Of a stretch of DNA of 64,000 bases, positions 8,692-17,187 are shown in pieces. The notes beneath the pieces are model-generated. The model made no database searches. It was not told the origin of the DNA and worked only from the letters and a program-made list of their open reading frames with translations. Origin of the DNA: Polyangiaceae bacterium (GTDB lineage Bacteria > Myxococcota_A > Polyangia > Polyangiales > Polyangiaceae); the NCBI GenBank assembly GCA_013361525.1, contig JABFXY010000145.1, positions 37,838 to 101,837 of the forward strand. The letters are read 5' to 3'. The position numbers were made by a program, and so were the translations under genes. How positions within the stretch are numbered: position 1 is the first letter of the stretch; each line of letters begins with the position of its first letter.

Positions 8692-10473
8692 ATGGTGCAA
8701 CGTTCCAAGGCTCGAGCAGCGCTCTTCGCGCTCTTCCTCGCGGCGACGTCAAGCTGCGCGGCGAAAGGGTCGGACGGCCCGCGTGATGGAGTTGCTGCGG
8801 CAACCGACGCGGATCGAGCCCGTGCGCTGCTCGAAACGAGCGCTCCATTGCCCCCTCGCGTCGAGGTCGTCGCGCTCTGCGATGCCGTCGCCGTCCTCGC
8901 ATCGAAGGAGGCGAACGCCGACGAACAGGGGCGCTTGTACCGCCTCGCGGCGGACCTTCGGGCCCGCGTCTGGCGCCTCGATCGCGCCGATGGCGACGCT
9001 CGTGAAGCGCTCGAGCTCTACGCCGCCAGCGCGCGTGCTGCGCGCGGGAAAGAGGCGGGATGTGAGGCCGATCGGGCCCGCTCGATCTTGTCCGGCGAGA
9101 TGCAGGCGGACGCGACCGCCGCATACCGTCACCTCTATCTCGCGAAACGCAAATACGGCTCGCTCGCGGAGTCGTCGCCCGACAGCCCGTGCCTCGCGGC
9201 CATCGACAGACACCTCGCGATGGCGGTCGCGCACCGGCCGACGGGCGAAGAGCTCGCGGCGCTCGAGCGGGAAGGGGATCGAGCCGAGACGCTCGCGAAG
9301 GCTCCCGTTTCCGCGAGCGCCGAAGCCGAGGGATCGGCCGCTGCACCGGTCGTTGCCAGCGCCGGCGCGGGTGACGTCGTCGTCGCGCCGACCGGGCTCG
9401 CGCCGGCGAAGGGGCCGGTGAAGATCACCAAGATCGAGAAGTACTCGGGCGAGGGAGGCGGGCGCGTCGTCATCCACCTGAGCGAAGCGACGAGCTTCAA
9501 GGTCGGCGCGCTGGATGCGGACGGCGGCCGCGACGCACGCATCTTCGTCGATATCGACAAGGCCGGCGCCAAAGGCGTCGCGCGCGAGACGGAGGTCGGC
9601 GGCGCGATCAAGCGCATCCGCACGGGCCCGCGCGCCGACAGCACACGCATCGTCCTCGATCTTTCGGCGAAGATGCACCGGCGGGTGTTCTACCTGCCGC
9701 AGCCGTTTCGAATCGTCATCGACGTGAGCGCGCGCGCGCCGGAGACGGCGGCGCCGACCGCGGGCGGTCCGCGCACCGTCAAGCGTGTCGCCATCGACGC
9801 CGGTCACGGCGGCGACGACGCGGGCGCCGTCGGACCGACCGGCCTCAAAGAAAAAGACGTCACCCTCGACATCGCGAAACGCGTCGCTCCACTCCTCGCG
9901 GACGAGCTCAAGATCGAGACGCTCCTCACGCGCGATCGCGACGTGTTCGTCCCGCTCGACGAGCGCACTGCGCGCGCGAACGCGTTCCACGCCGACTTGT
10001 TCGTCTCCATCCATTGCAACGCGTCCGAGACCGGCGAGGCCCGCGGCGTCGAGGTCTTCATCCTCGACGAGCTCAAAGACACGAGCCGCGCACCCGCGCG
10101 CATCGCTGCGCTCGAAAACGGAGTGCCCGTCTCGGGCGCGCTCGATCCGGCCGCGCTCGACGCGGAGATGGCGAGCATCGCGAACCGCCTCGGGAGCGGC
10201 CAGGTCGCAGCGTCGTCCCGCATCCTCGGGTTGCTTCTCGGTCGGGCGACGATGGCGTCGCTCACACAGAAGTATCCCGACACCTCCGATCACGGCCTGA
10301 AATCGGCCGGTTTCTACGTTCTCGCGGGAGCGGAGATGCCGGCCGTGCTCTTCGAGACGTCGTTCATCTCGAACCCCGAGGACGAGTCCCGCCTCGCGAA
10401 GGCCGACTACAAGCAGAAGCTCGCCGACGGGATCGTCAACGCGATCCGCGCCTACCGCGAAGGTAAGAAGTAG
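8692..10473 (+). CDS. N-acetylmuramoyl-L-alanine amidase with AMIN domain, lipoprotein-like
   Basis: 593 residues from the ATG at 8692. The N terminus is a short lipoprotein-type signal (LFALFLAATSSC), with the lipobox less canonical than most. An alpha-helical region (about 40-200) with TPR-like content comes first, then an AMIN domain (about 245-345, KITKIEKYSGEGGGRVVIHL) that targets amidases to the septum or peptidoglycan. The C-terminal Amidase_3 domain has zinc and catalytic motifs AIDAGHGGDD, LKEKDVTLDIA, VSIHCNA and LFETSFISN. It cleaves the bond between muramic acid and the stem peptide in the periplasm, for cell separation or wall turnover. It is divergent from the low-complexity protein gene. 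Compared with AmiA/C, the helical N-terminal region is extra. Confidence 0.92.
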   Translation: MVQRSKARAALFALFLAATSSCAAKGSDGPRDGVAAATDADRARALLETSAPLPPRVEVVALCDAVAVLASKEANADEQGRLYRLAADLRARVWRLDRADGDAREALELYAASARAARGKEAGCEADRARSILSGEMQADATAAYRHLYLAKRKYGSLAESSPDSPCLAAIDRHLAMAVAHRPTGEELAALEREGDRAETLAKAPVSASAEAEGSAAAPVVASAGAGDVVVAPTGLAPAKGPVKITKIEKYSGEGGGRVVIHLSEATSFKVGALDADGGRDARIFVDIDKAGAKGVARETEVGGAIKRIRTGPRADSTRIVLDLSAKMHRRVFYLPQPFRIVIDVSARAPETAAPTAGGPRTVKRVAIDAGHGGDDAGAVGPTGLKEKDVTLDIAKRVAPLLADELKIETLLTRDRDVFVPLDERTARANAFHADLFVSIHCNASETGEARGVEVFILDELKDTSRAPARIAALENGVPVSGALDPAALDAEMASIANRLGSGQVAASSRILGLLLGRATMASLTQKYPDTSDHGLKSAGFYVLAGAEMPAVLFETSFISNPEDESRLAKADYKQKLADGIVNAIRAYREGKK

Positions 10474-10509
10474 CTGCGCTTTCCCCCGCGTTGAAACCGC
10501 GCGGAACGG

Positions 10510-11361
10510 TCAGGCCGGGTCTTCGCTGACGAACCTGCCGTCGCGTAGAACGAACCGTGTCGGGCCCTCGACGTAGCGCTCGGCGACGGTGTGCTCCGGG
10601 TCGCCCGGGATCACCAACATCGGCGGATCCCCCGCAACGAACCGCGGGCAAATGGCCTGCAGCGACTGGCGCGCCGCGAGAGCGAATGCCTCCTCGACCG
10701 ACTCGACGGCCGTGAGCAGCTCGAGGCATCGGGTCGTGGGCGGAGCGAGCTGAATCTCACCCGCGGCGAAGCGCGCCAGCACCTCGCTCGCGGGCGCCCA
10801 AAAGCCGGTCGTCGTCTCGGTTTGGCAAGGCTCAGCGACCTGACCGTCGGGCAGACGCATCAAAAAGAAACGTGCGTCGAACCGCCGCCGCTCCGCTTCG
10901 GGCGTGATCCACCGCGCGAATGGGACGAGCCGGCCGAAGTCGAGGACGAGCTCGCGCTCTTTCAGCGCTTCGAGGAACGTCGCCCCCTCGACGAGCCGCG
11001 CGCGAACGTGACGGACCGCATCGGCTGCCCCATGTGCCGGCAGCAATCCGGCCTCTTCGATGGTTTCTCTGGCCGCAGCGACGAGGATGGCCGTGGCGGT
11101 TGCGTCGGAGCTCGAAGGCCCTGCGAACGCCGGATCGCCGTCCTGCGGGTCGACCTTACCTCCGGGGAAGACGACCGCGCCGCCCATGAAGCTCGACTTG
11201 GGGTGGCGCTTGACGCAGAAAATCGATGGAGGCCCGGAGGCTTCGTCGCGCAGGACGATCACGGTGGCGGCATCCGTCGGCGTAGCGGGAGCCGCGCTTG
11301 GATCGAACACCAGGCCTGCCGCTTGCTTCCCCTTTTCCGAACCGCTCGGAGACTCACCCAT
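10510..11361 (-). CDS. NUDIX hydrolase, NUDT19-like with interrupted Nudix box
   Basis: 283 residues. The Nudix box begins GGAVVFPGGKVDPQD and resumes after about 20 residues with AAARETIEEAGLL, so the usual Gx5Ex7REUxEExGU spacing is broken by an insertion, as in the NUDT19/RP2p group. The motif LDFGRLVPFARWITPEAERRRFDARFF is typical of the same group, several of which act on CoA derivatives. The C-terminal 90 residues (CLELLTAVESVEEAFALAAR...) form a family-typical extension. The substrate is likely a nucleoside diphosphate derivative or acyl-CoA, which is an inference. The gene converges on the amidase gene with 36 bases between. Confidence 0.85.
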   Translation of the reverse strand: MGESPSGSEKGKQAAGLVFDPSAAPATPTDAATVIVLRDEASGPPSIFCVKRHPKSSFMGGAVVFPGGKVDPQDGDPAFAGPSSSDATATAILVAAARETIEEAGLLPAHGAADAVRHVRARLVEGATFLEALKERELVLDFGRLVPFARWITPEAERRRFDARFFLMRLPDGQVAEPCQTETTTGFWAPASEVLARFAAGEIQLAPPTTRCLELLTAVESVEEAFALAARQSLQAICPRFVAGDPPMLVIPGDPEHTVAERYVEGPTRFVLRDGRFVSEDPA

Positions 11362-11674
11362 GGCGAGACCTTTTGCTACGAGTGAGCCTTCCGAGCAACG
11401 TCAACGACCGCCTGCTTGGACCGTTCCACGCAGCCCAACGTGCAGTTTTGGTTGCAGATCGCTCGCGCATCAGGGATGAGTCCGCCCCCCAAAAGGACTC
11501 ATGACACCGAACCTCGCCGTCGCCCGGCAAAAACCATGTCGAGCGGCGGCCCTTACGATTGACGGTCACCGGGTGAGTGCCTACTTTTCGGCGTCCACCC
11601 GCGGTGAAGAGGTCGGACCATCGGTTTGTTTGCCGGTTCGCGTAAGAACGTTGCGCGAACAATAGGAGCCGCTC
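11362..11674. other. Intergenic region between NUDIX and DksA-family genes
   Basis: About 310 bases without a credible gene between two divergent starts, so it must hold both promoters. It contains an eight-base inverted repeat, ATGAGTCC at 11476-11483 and GGACTCAT at 11495-11502, separated by eleven C- and A-rich bases. This is suited to an operator or a leader hairpin. AGGAG at 11664-11668 is the ribosome-binding site of the DksA-family gene. No tRNA or other known RNA was recognised. Confidence 0.45.
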
Positions 11675-12037
11675 GTGACTAAGGCCCAGCTCAAGAAGTT
11701 CAAGACGCTGCTCGAGACGAAGCGCGATGAGATTCTGAAGAGGGCAAAACAGACCCTCAACGACGACATGGCGCTCGACACGAACGACCTGCCCGACGAA
11801 ATGGATCTCGCGTCGAGCGAGTACCTGCAGTCGTTCACGTTTCGGCTGCGCGGTCGCGAAAAGAGCTTCCTCGACAAGATCGAGCGCGCTCTTCAGAAGA
11901 TCGAAGAGGGAACGTTTGGCGCCTGCGAGGAATGTGAAGAGGAGATCTCGGTCAAGCGGCTCGAAGCCCGCCCCGAGACGACGCTCTGCATCCGCTGCAA
12001 GGAAGACCAAGAGCGGGCCGAGCGCGACTTCGGCTGA
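11675..12037 (+). CDS. DksA/TraR-family C4 zinc-finger transcription factor
   Basis: 120 residues starting at GTG with AGGAG six bases upstream. A coiled-coil N-terminal half (MTKAQLKKFKTLLETKRDEI...) holds DTNDLPDEMDLAS, the acidic tip region, and is followed by the C4 zinc finger CEEC...CIRC. Members bind the secondary channel of RNA polymerase and, with ppGpp, adjust rRNA and amino-acid promoters. It is shorter than E. coli DksA (about 150 residues) but keeps the coiled-coil tip and all four cysteines. An inverted repeat downstream (12098-12126) probably ends its transcript against convergent uvrA. The family is certain; which paralogue is not. Confidence 0.92.
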   Translation: MTKAQLKKFKTLLETKRDEILKRAKQTLNDDMALDTNDLPDEMDLASSEYLQSFTFRLRGREKSFLDKIERALQKIEEGTFGACEECEEEISVKRLEARPETTLCIRCKEDQERAERDFG

Positions 12038-12097
12038 GCGACGTTTCAGCACCTGACGGCTCGCCTTCCCGGCGACCGTCGGGAGACCGCGACATTG

Positions 12098-12126
12098 CGC
12101 GCGCCTTCGATGGCCGAAGGCGCGCG
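12098..12126. terminator. Hairpin between the DksA-family gene and uvrA
   Basis: A perfect twelve-base inverted repeat, CGCGCGCCTTCG then a five-base loop then its complement, sits between the two convergent stop codons. A short run TTTT follows at 12133 on the plus strand. It suits a bidirectional terminator, although the U-tract is weak. Confidence 0.7.
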
Positions 12127-12147
12127 TATCCGTTTTGTGACCGCCGC

Positions 12148-15114
12148 CTACTTCGCGCGGGCCGCAGCGCCGCCTTTGGCTGCGCGCTTCGATCGACCAG
12201 GGCCCGAAGCGGCTTGAGGCGCGACATCGAGCACCGGCCGAAGGAAGCGACCCGTGTGCGAGGCATCGACCTTGGCGACCACCTCCGGCGTGCCGTGCGC
12301 GATGATTTCTCCGCCGCGCTCGCCACCCTCCGGGCCGAGGTCCACGACCCAGTCCGAGCTCGCGACGAGCTCGAGGTTGTGCTCGATGATGACGACGGTG
12401 TTGCCCGCGTCGCGAAGTCCTAGGAGCGCGACGAGGAGGAGCTCGACGTCGGAGAAATGCAGGCCCGTCGTCGGCTCGTCGAGGATGTAGAGGGTCGAGC
12501 CGGTCGCACGCCTCGCGAGCTCGCGCGCGAGCTTCACGCGCTGCGCCTCACCGCCCGAGAGCGTGGTCGCGGGTTGGCCGAGCTTGATGTACCCGAGGCC
12601 GACCCGTGACAGCGCCGAGAGCTGCTCGCGGATGCGCGGGATTGCCTCGAGCTCGGCGAGGGCCTCGTCGACCGTGAGGTCGAGGATGTCGGCGATCGAG
12701 TGACCGCGGTACTTCACCTCGAGGGTCTCGCGGTTGTAACGCTTGCCGTTGCAGGTCTCGCACTCGACGAAGACGTCGGGCAAAAAGTGCATCTCGACCC
12801 GGAGCACGCCGTCGCCTTGGCACGCCTCGCAACGGCCACCCTTCACGTTGAAGGAGAAGCGGCCGGGCTTGTAGCCGCGCGCGCGCGCCTCGGGCAGCGA
12901 GGAGAACAGCTCGCGAAGGAGCGCGAACGTGCCGGTGTACGTCGCGGGGTTCGAGCGCGGCGTGCGGCCGATCGGCGCCTGGTCGATGCTCACGACCTTG
13001 TCGAAATGCTCGAGCCCGACCACCGCATCGCAAGCGCCGACCTGGTCGGCCGCGCGGTACATGCGCTGCCGAGCGGCGGGCAGTAGCGTGTCGATGATGA
13101 GGCTGCTCTTCCCCGAGCCGCTGACGCCGGTGACGCTCGTGAGCAGACCAACCGGGATCTCGAGGTCGACGCCCTTCAGGTTGTGCTCGGTCGCGTTCTT
13201 GATGACGATCGAGCGCCCATCGGGTGCCTTTCGTTTTTGAGGAACGAAGACCGACTTTTTGCCGCTGAGATACGGTCCGGTGATGCTCTTCGGGTCGCCG
13301 ATGACGGTCTCCGGCTCGCCCTGCGAGACGATCGTCCCGCCGTGGACGCCCGCGCCGGGGCCCATGTCGATGAGGTAATCGGCGGCGAGGATCGTGTCGC
13401 GGTCGTGTTCGACGACGAGCACCGTGTTGCCGAGATCGACCAGGCGGCGGAGGGCTTCGAGGAGGCGCGCGTTGTCCCGGGCGTGCAGACCGACGCTCGG
13501 CTCGTCGAGGACGTAGAGGACGCCGACGAGGGCCGCGCCGATCTGCGTCGCGAGCCGGATGCGCTGGCCCTCGCCGCCCGAGAGGGTCGCCGCGGAGCGC
13601 TCGAGGCTCAGGTAGTCGAGACCGACGTCGATCAAGAAGCCGAGGCGCGCGATGACGGCCTTCAAGAGCGGCTCGGCGATCGCCCGGGCGCGGGCCGAAA
13701 GCTCGTCCGAGCTCTCGGGGCCGGTGAGCTTGTCGAGGTGGCGCGACAGCTCGCTGAGCGGCATGCGACCCAGGTCCGCGATGTTTTTGCCGCCGAGGCG
13801 CACCGCGAGCGACTCGGGGCGCAGGCGTTTGCCGCCGCAGACGTCGCAGATGCGCGTCACGACGAAGCGGCCGAGCTCTTCTTCGCGCGGAGCGCCGTCG
13901 ACGAGATCGTCGTCGTCGATCTCGCGCGTCATTTCACCCGACTCGAGCGCGTGCTCGAGCCGCGGGACGATGCCCTCGTAACCCTCGGTCGCGCGGCCGC
14001 GCCGCTTCTTCGTCGGTTGTGCGGCCTCCGCGCTCGCTTCGGGCGGGCCGAAGAGGATGAGCTGACGAGTCGCGTCGGGGAGCTTCTTCCAGGCGGTGTC
14101 GGGATCGACGCCGAGGACCTTCACCGCGCGATCGACCTCGAGCGCGAGCTCCACCGAGCCGCGGCGGCCCCAAGCGACGACCGCGCCTTCGCGCAGGGTG
14201 CGCTTGCCGTCGGGAACGACGCGCTCCGGATCGACGCGGGTGCGGGTACCGATGCCGTCGCAGCGCGGGCACGCGCCGTGAGGCCCGTTGAACGAGAACA
14301 TCCGCGGCTCGATCGGCGGCAGCGAGACACCGCAATCGACGCAGGCGAAGCGCTCGCTCAGGAAGAAGGGGTCGGTGCCGTCGCCGGGGTCGACGAGGAC
14401 GCGCCCCTCGCCGAGCTTGAGGCCGAGCTCGACCGAGTCGGTCACGCGGCCTTTGAGGCCGTCTTTGAGGACGAGACGATCGACGACGACGTCGAGGTCA
14501 TGCGACTTCTTGCCGTCGAGGACGATCTCGTCGCCGAGATCGACGAGCTCGCCGTCGATGCGCACCCGGACGAAACCTTCGCGTCGCAGCCGTTCGAGCT
14601 CGAGCTTCAGCTCGCCTTTGCGGCTGCGCACGATCGGCGCGAGCAGGGTGACGCGCGCGCCGTCCTCCATGCCGAGGATCGAGTCGACGATCTGCTGGAC
14701 CGTCTGCGCCTGGATGATCTTGCCGCAGCTCGGACAGTGCGGTGTTCCGACGCGCGCGAACAAGAGGCGCAGGTAGTCGGCGATCTCCGTGACCGTTCCG
14801 ACGGTGGAGCGAGGGCTCTTCGCGAGCGCCCGCTGTTCGATCGCGATCGCCGGGGACAAGCCTTCGATCGACTCGACCGCCGGCTTCGCGAGCTGTTCGA
14901 GGAACTGCCGCGCGTACGCGGAGAGGCTCTCGACGTAGCGCCGCTGACCTTCGGCGTAGATCGTGTCGAAGGCGAGCGACGACTTGCCGGAGCCGCTCGG
15001 GCCGGTGATGACGACGAGGCGATCCCTCGGGATCGCGCAGCCGACGTCCTTCAAGTTGTGCTGCCGGGCACCGCGTACGACCAGCAGATTCATTGGGCCG
15101 GTAGGCCGTAGCAT
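12148..15114 (-). CDS. uvrA: Excinuclease ABC subunit A
   Basis: 988 residues, close to the usual length of about 940-950 plus a basic Lys/Ala-rich tail (RSKRAAKGGAAARAK). UvrA is the ATP-dependent DNA-damage sensor of nucleotide excision repair, acting as a dimer with UvrB. Both ABC modules are complete: Walker A GPSGSGKSS near residue 40 and GVSGSGKSS in the second half, signature motifs LSGGEGQRIRLA and LSGGEAQRVKLA, and Walker B VLYVLDEPSVGLH and LYILDEPTTGLH. Zinc-binding CPSC, CVDC, CPRC, CDVC and CEAC/CETC pairs are in place. Starts at 15114 or 15093 (MNLLVVRG) are both possible, and neither has a clear ribosome-binding site. uvrB and uvrC are not nearby. Confidence 0.98.
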   Translation of the reverse strand: MLRPTGPMNLLVVRGARQHNLKDVGCAIPRDRLVVITGPSGSGKSSLAFDTIYAEGQRRYVESLSAYARQFLEQLAKPAVESIEGLSPAIAIEQRALAKSPRSTVGTVTEIADYLRLLFARVGTPHCPSCGKIIQAQTVQQIVDSILGMEDGARVTLLAPIVRSRKGELKLELERLRREGFVRVRIDGELVDLGDEIVLDGKKSHDLDVVVDRLVLKDGLKGRVTDSVELGLKLGEGRVLVDPGDGTDPFFLSERFACVDCGVSLPPIEPRMFSFNGPHGACPRCDGIGTRTRVDPERVVPDGKRTLREGAVVAWGRRGSVELALEVDRAVKVLGVDPDTAWKKLPDATRQLILFGPPEASAEAAQPTKKRRGRATEGYEGIVPRLEHALESGEMTREIDDDDLVDGAPREEELGRFVVTRICDVCGGKRLRPESLAVRLGGKNIADLGRMPLSELSRHLDKLTGPESSDELSARARAIAEPLLKAVIARLGFLIDVGLDYLSLERSAATLSGGEGQRIRLATQIGAALVGVLYVLDEPSVGLHARDNARLLEALRRLVDLGNTVLVVEHDRDTILAADYLIDMGPGAGVHGGTIVSQGEPETVIGDPKSITGPYLSGKKSVFVPQKRKAPDGRSIVIKNATEHNLKGVDLEIPVGLLTSVTGVSGSGKSSLIIDTLLPAARQRMYRAADQVGACDAVVGLEHFDKVVSIDQAPIGRTPRSNPATYTGTFALLRELFSSLPEARARGYKPGRFSFNVKGGRCEACQGDGVLRVEMHFLPDVFVECETCNGKRYNRETLEVKYRGHSIADILDLTVDEALAELEAIPRIREQLSALSRVGLGYIKLGQPATTLSGGEAQRVKLARELARRATGSTLYILDEPTTGLHFSDVELLLVALLGLRDAGNTVVIIEHNLELVASSDWVVDLGPEGGERGGEIIAHGTPEVVAKVDASHTGRFLRPVLDVAPQAASGPGRSKRAAKGGAAARAK

Positions 15115-15202
15115 GGGCGGTAGCCGGTGTGGTACCGCATGGTGCGCTTCGCGCCAGCCGATCCATGTGGGGAGGAAGGCGACGAACGCCCGAGAGACCT
15201 AC

Positions 15203-16207
15203 GTGCGACCCGCCACGATCATCGCGCTCGTGTTTGCCGGCTCGGCCGGTGTCGCGGCGCTGCTGTTCGTGCTCGATGCAAAAGAACGCGCGAAAACGGC
15301 TCCGAGTACGTCTGCCTCGGCTCCGGTGTCGACGGCGGTCGAGGTCGCGACCGCGGTCCCGCTCCCGTCGTCCATCGACACGTCGCGTGTCCCGCCCGCT
15401 CCGAAACCGACGTCCGATGCGCGCGAGGCTCCGCAACAGGAAGGCCCTTGTCCTTCGGACATGGTGCTCGTCGAGGCGGACTATTGCCCGTTCGTCGCGC
15501 ATCGCTGCGCGAAAGAGCGAAAGCCCGCGCGGCCGGGAGAAGGAGCCGCGTGTGAGCGCTACCACAACGAGGTCATCTGCGAAGGTGCGCTCGTTCCGCT
15601 TCGCTACTGCATCGATACGTACGAATACCCGAACCGAAAGGGCGTGTTGCCGGCGGTGCTCGTGAGCTTCGACGAAGCCGAGCGCAGCTGCGCCGCGGAA
15701 GACAAACGCCTCTGCACCGTTCGCGAGTGGTCCCTCGCCTGTGAAGGGGAGGCGATCTTTCCCTACGCAGTCGGCCTGGAGCGGACGGCATCGGCGTGTA
15801 ACTGGGATGCAGCGAGCGAAGCAGCCGTCGCCCCGACACGAGGCTCGACGGTCGCAGGCGCGTTCGCGCTGATCGACAAGCGCCTTCCTTCCGGTGAAAA
15901 GGAGGCCTGCACGAGCCCCTTTGGCGTCCGCGATCTCGCGGGCAACGTCGCCGAGTGGACGTACGAGCCCGTGAACAGCAAGACGACCGATCCCTTCGCG
16001 TCGGTCGTTGCGGGCGGCGCCTGGGGAAAAGGACCGGCGGCGTGCCGCTCGCTCGATGACGCCCACCCCCCGCCGCACCGTGCCGCCGCCGTCGGATTCC
16101 GCTGCTGTGCCGACGCGTTCGGGGACGCGCCCGAACAGCCCAAAGGTTCGGCTCGGCGCAAGGGCTCCGGTAAGCGACCGATCGCGCCCCCTCGAGGGCT
16201 TCCATGA
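15203..16207 (+). CDS. SUMF1/formylglycine-generating-enzyme-like membrane-anchored protein
   Basis: 334 residues from the GTG at 15203, chosen because it gives an N-terminal membrane anchor (IIALVFAGSAGVAALLFVL); upstream GTG codons in frame cannot be excluded. A Ser/Thr/Pro-rich linker leads to a SUMF1/FGE-type domain: CIDTYEYPN, SFDEAERSCAAEDKRLCTVREW, CNWD, FGVRDLAGNVAEWTYE, GGAWGKG and VGFRC. True FGEs use paired cysteines near the C terminus to oxidise a sulfatase cysteine. Here the domain is of the broader family seen in many myxobacterial proteins, so catalytic activity is uncertain. The domain would face the periplasm. It is divergent from uvrA, with a tRNA gene downstream. Confidence 0.75.
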   Translation: MRPATIIALVFAGSAGVAALLFVLDAKERAKTAPSTSASAPVSTAVEVATAVPLPSSIDTSRVPPAPKPTSDAREAPQQEGPCPSDMVLVEADYCPFVAHRCAKERKPARPGEGAACERYHNEVICEGALVPLRYCIDTYEYPNRKGVLPAVLVSFDEAERSCAAEDKRLCTVREWSLACEGEAIFPYAVGLERTASACNWDAASEAAVAPTRGSTVAGAFALIDKRLPSGEKEACTSPFGVRDLAGNVAEWTYEPVNSKTTDPFASVVAGGAWGKGPAACRSLDDAHPPPHRAAAVGFRCCADAFGDAPEQPKGSARRKGSGKRPIAPPRGLP

Positions 16208-16331
16208 CCGCGGGCGTTGGACTAGCGTGTCAGCCGTGGTGGCAACGGATCAGGGCGCGACCTTCGACGTGCTAAATCGCGCGACGTGGCGCCCACGTCG
16301 TGGCCATTTTTCAGGGCGCACTCCAGTGCAC

Positions 16332-16405
16332 GGGCCCATAGCTCAATCGGTCAGAGCCCCCGGCTCATAACCGGGCTGTTCCTGGTTCGAACCCAGGTGG
16401 GCCTA
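16332..16405 (+). tRNA. tRNA with CAU anticodon, probably Ile2
   Basis: A full cloverleaf can be folded: seven-base acceptor stem (GGGCCCA with TGGGCCT, first pair G-U), four-base D stem GCTC/GAGC, five-base anticodon stem CCCGG/CCGGG with loop CTCATAA (anticodon at 16366-16368), and T stem CCTGG/CCAGG with loop TTCGAAC. CCA is not encoded. The loop CTCATAA and the acceptor resemble tRNA-Ile2 of other bacteria, whose C34 is changed to lysidine by TilS so that it reads AUA. The second CAU tRNA in this window has the elongator-Met pattern. An elongator tRNA-Met is the alternative reading here. Confidence 0.88.
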
Positions 16406-16455
16406 CAGCGTCGGCGTTTTCCCAATCGTAACGATCCAGAGGTGACAGAAGCCCC

Positions 16456-17187
16456 GTGAGCATTCGACAGCAGATCCCCTTGCTCGAAGCCCTCGCCGAT
16501 ATCGACGAACGTATACGGGTGGTGGAGGAGGACCTCGCGCTCCGGCGCGGCGGGCTCCAGGCGCTGCGAGGAGAGGTGGCAGGCCTCGAGACGAAGATTG
16601 CAGCGAGCAGCGAATCCATCTCCTCGATGGAGAAGACGCGCAACGAGCTTCAGCTCGAGGTGCGTCAGATGGGCTCTCAGATCGAAAAGTCACGCGAGAA
16701 GCTGGGTCGCTCGCGCAACGAACGAGAGAGCCTCGCTGCCACGCGCGAGCTCGAGGAGCTGCGCAAGCTCGTTCGAGATCGCGAGGACGAGGTCCAGAAG
16801 CTCGAGAACCTGCTCGAGCGCGCCCGCACCTCGATCACCGAATCCAAGACCCGTCACGACGCGCTCACCAAAGAGCTGGAAGGTGATGCCGAGGGCGTCA
16901 CGCAGGCTCTTTCGGAGCGCGAGACCCAGCGCGTCCAGCTGCTGGCCGAGCGCGAGACGGCCGTGAAAGCGCTGCCGCCCATCCTCTATCGTCGTTACGA
17001 GACGATCCGCAGCCGCCGCCCGCGCGCCATCGCGAGCACGCACAACGGAACGTGCAACGGCTGTTTCATCTCGGTCCCGCCGATGATGTTCCAGAAGATG
17101 ATGCGGCAGGAAGAGTTCGAGCAGTGCCCGAACTGCAAGCGCATTCTCTATTACGTGCCGAAGGACTCCGGGGGCAGCAACGCGTGA
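16456..17187 (+). CDS. Coiled-coil protein with C-terminal C4 zinc ribbon (DUF164-like)
   Basis: 243 residues from a GTG. Residues 10-180 are a long antiparallel-type coiled coil rich in Glu, Arg and Leu. The last 60 residues form a zinc ribbon with CNGC and CPNC around FISVPPMMFQKMMRQ. This is the conserved bacterial zinc-ribbon family formerly called DUF164, whose molecular role is unsettled although secretion and nucleic-acid links have been suggested. Its stop codon overlaps the GTG of the following Ser/Thr kinase by four bases, so the two are co-translated and probably functionally linked. The gene begins about 50 bases after the tRNA. Confidence 0.85.
   Translation: MSIRQQIPLLEALADIDERIRVVEEDLALRRGGLQALRGEVAGLETKIAASSESISSMEKTRNELQLEVRQMGSQIEKSREKLGRSRNERESLAATRELEELRKLVRDREDEVQKLENLLERARTSITESKTRHDALTKELEGDAEGVTQALSERETQRVQLLAERETAVKALPPILYRRYETIRSRRPRAIASTHNGTCNGCFISVPPMMFQKMMRQEEFEQCPNCKRILYYVPKDSGGSNA

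Noticed and set aside
13183..15111. 642-residue open frame antisense to uvrA
   Set aside because: It lies entirely within uvrA on the opposite strand and has an unnatural composition of Arg, Ala and Asp.
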